Positions 6,359 to 6,392 of a stretch of 6,392 nt of DNA are shown piece after piece; the first letter of the stretch is position 1; the number at the start of each line of letters is the position of its first letter. The notes under the pieces were generated by a model. The model was not told the origin of the DNA. It searched no databases and worked only from the letters and a program-made list of their open reading frames with translations. Origin of the DNA: Acinetobacter sp. (GTDB taxonomy: Bacteria > Pseudomonadota > Gammaproteobacteria > Pseudomonadales > Moraxellaceae); assembly GCA_030152675.1 (NCBI GenBank), contig JASLIY010000188.1, forward strand, positions 1 through 6,392, written 5' to 3'. Made by a program: the position numbers and the translations under genes.

Positions 6359-6392
6359 GCTAATATTTATTTAATGTGCTTTTGATAAAATT

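Overview
The window reads as chromosomal DNA of a gammaproteobacterium, most probably Acinetobacter or a close relative. I infer this from recalled resemblance of the proteins, the gene neighbourhood and the AT-rich intergenic DNA; no database search was run. It holds four complete protein genes. No RNA gene, insertion sequence, CRISPR array or phage gene was seen.

Layout: bases 1-246 are non-coding and contain a compact set of three adjacent inverted repeats (40-128). A strong intrinsic terminator (247-282, minus strand) closes a minus-strand gene row. In transcription order this row is an acyl-CoA dehydrogenase of the long, about 590-residue class (5120 to 3342), a thiolase (3210 to 2041) and a succinyl-CoA:acetate CoA-transferase of the AarC/Cat1 type (1833 to 343). 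The two gaps within the row are 131 and 207 bases; each holds a perfect hairpin without a U-tract. A 620-base AT-rich spacer (5121-5740) separates the row from a divergent plus-strand TetR-type regulator (5741-6358), which is the likely local controller.

Function: the dehydrogenase would perform the first oxidation of an acyl-CoA, and the thiolase the last cleavage to acetyl-CoA (or the reverse condensation). The CoA-transferase would exchange CoA between acetyl-CoA (or another short acyl-CoA) and succinate. Enoyl-CoA hydratase and 3-hydroxyacyl-CoA dehydrogenase are absent from the window, so the middle beta-oxidation steps must be supplied elsewhere. The natural substrate cannot be read from the sequence.

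Three of the longest-possible reading frames start too early. Ribosome-binding sites and family N-termini favour starts at 1833 (ATG), 3210 (GTG) and 5120 (ATG). No previously undescribed system is evident. The points most worth following are the unusual gene combination, the hairpins in the spacers, and the dyads in the divergent promoter region.
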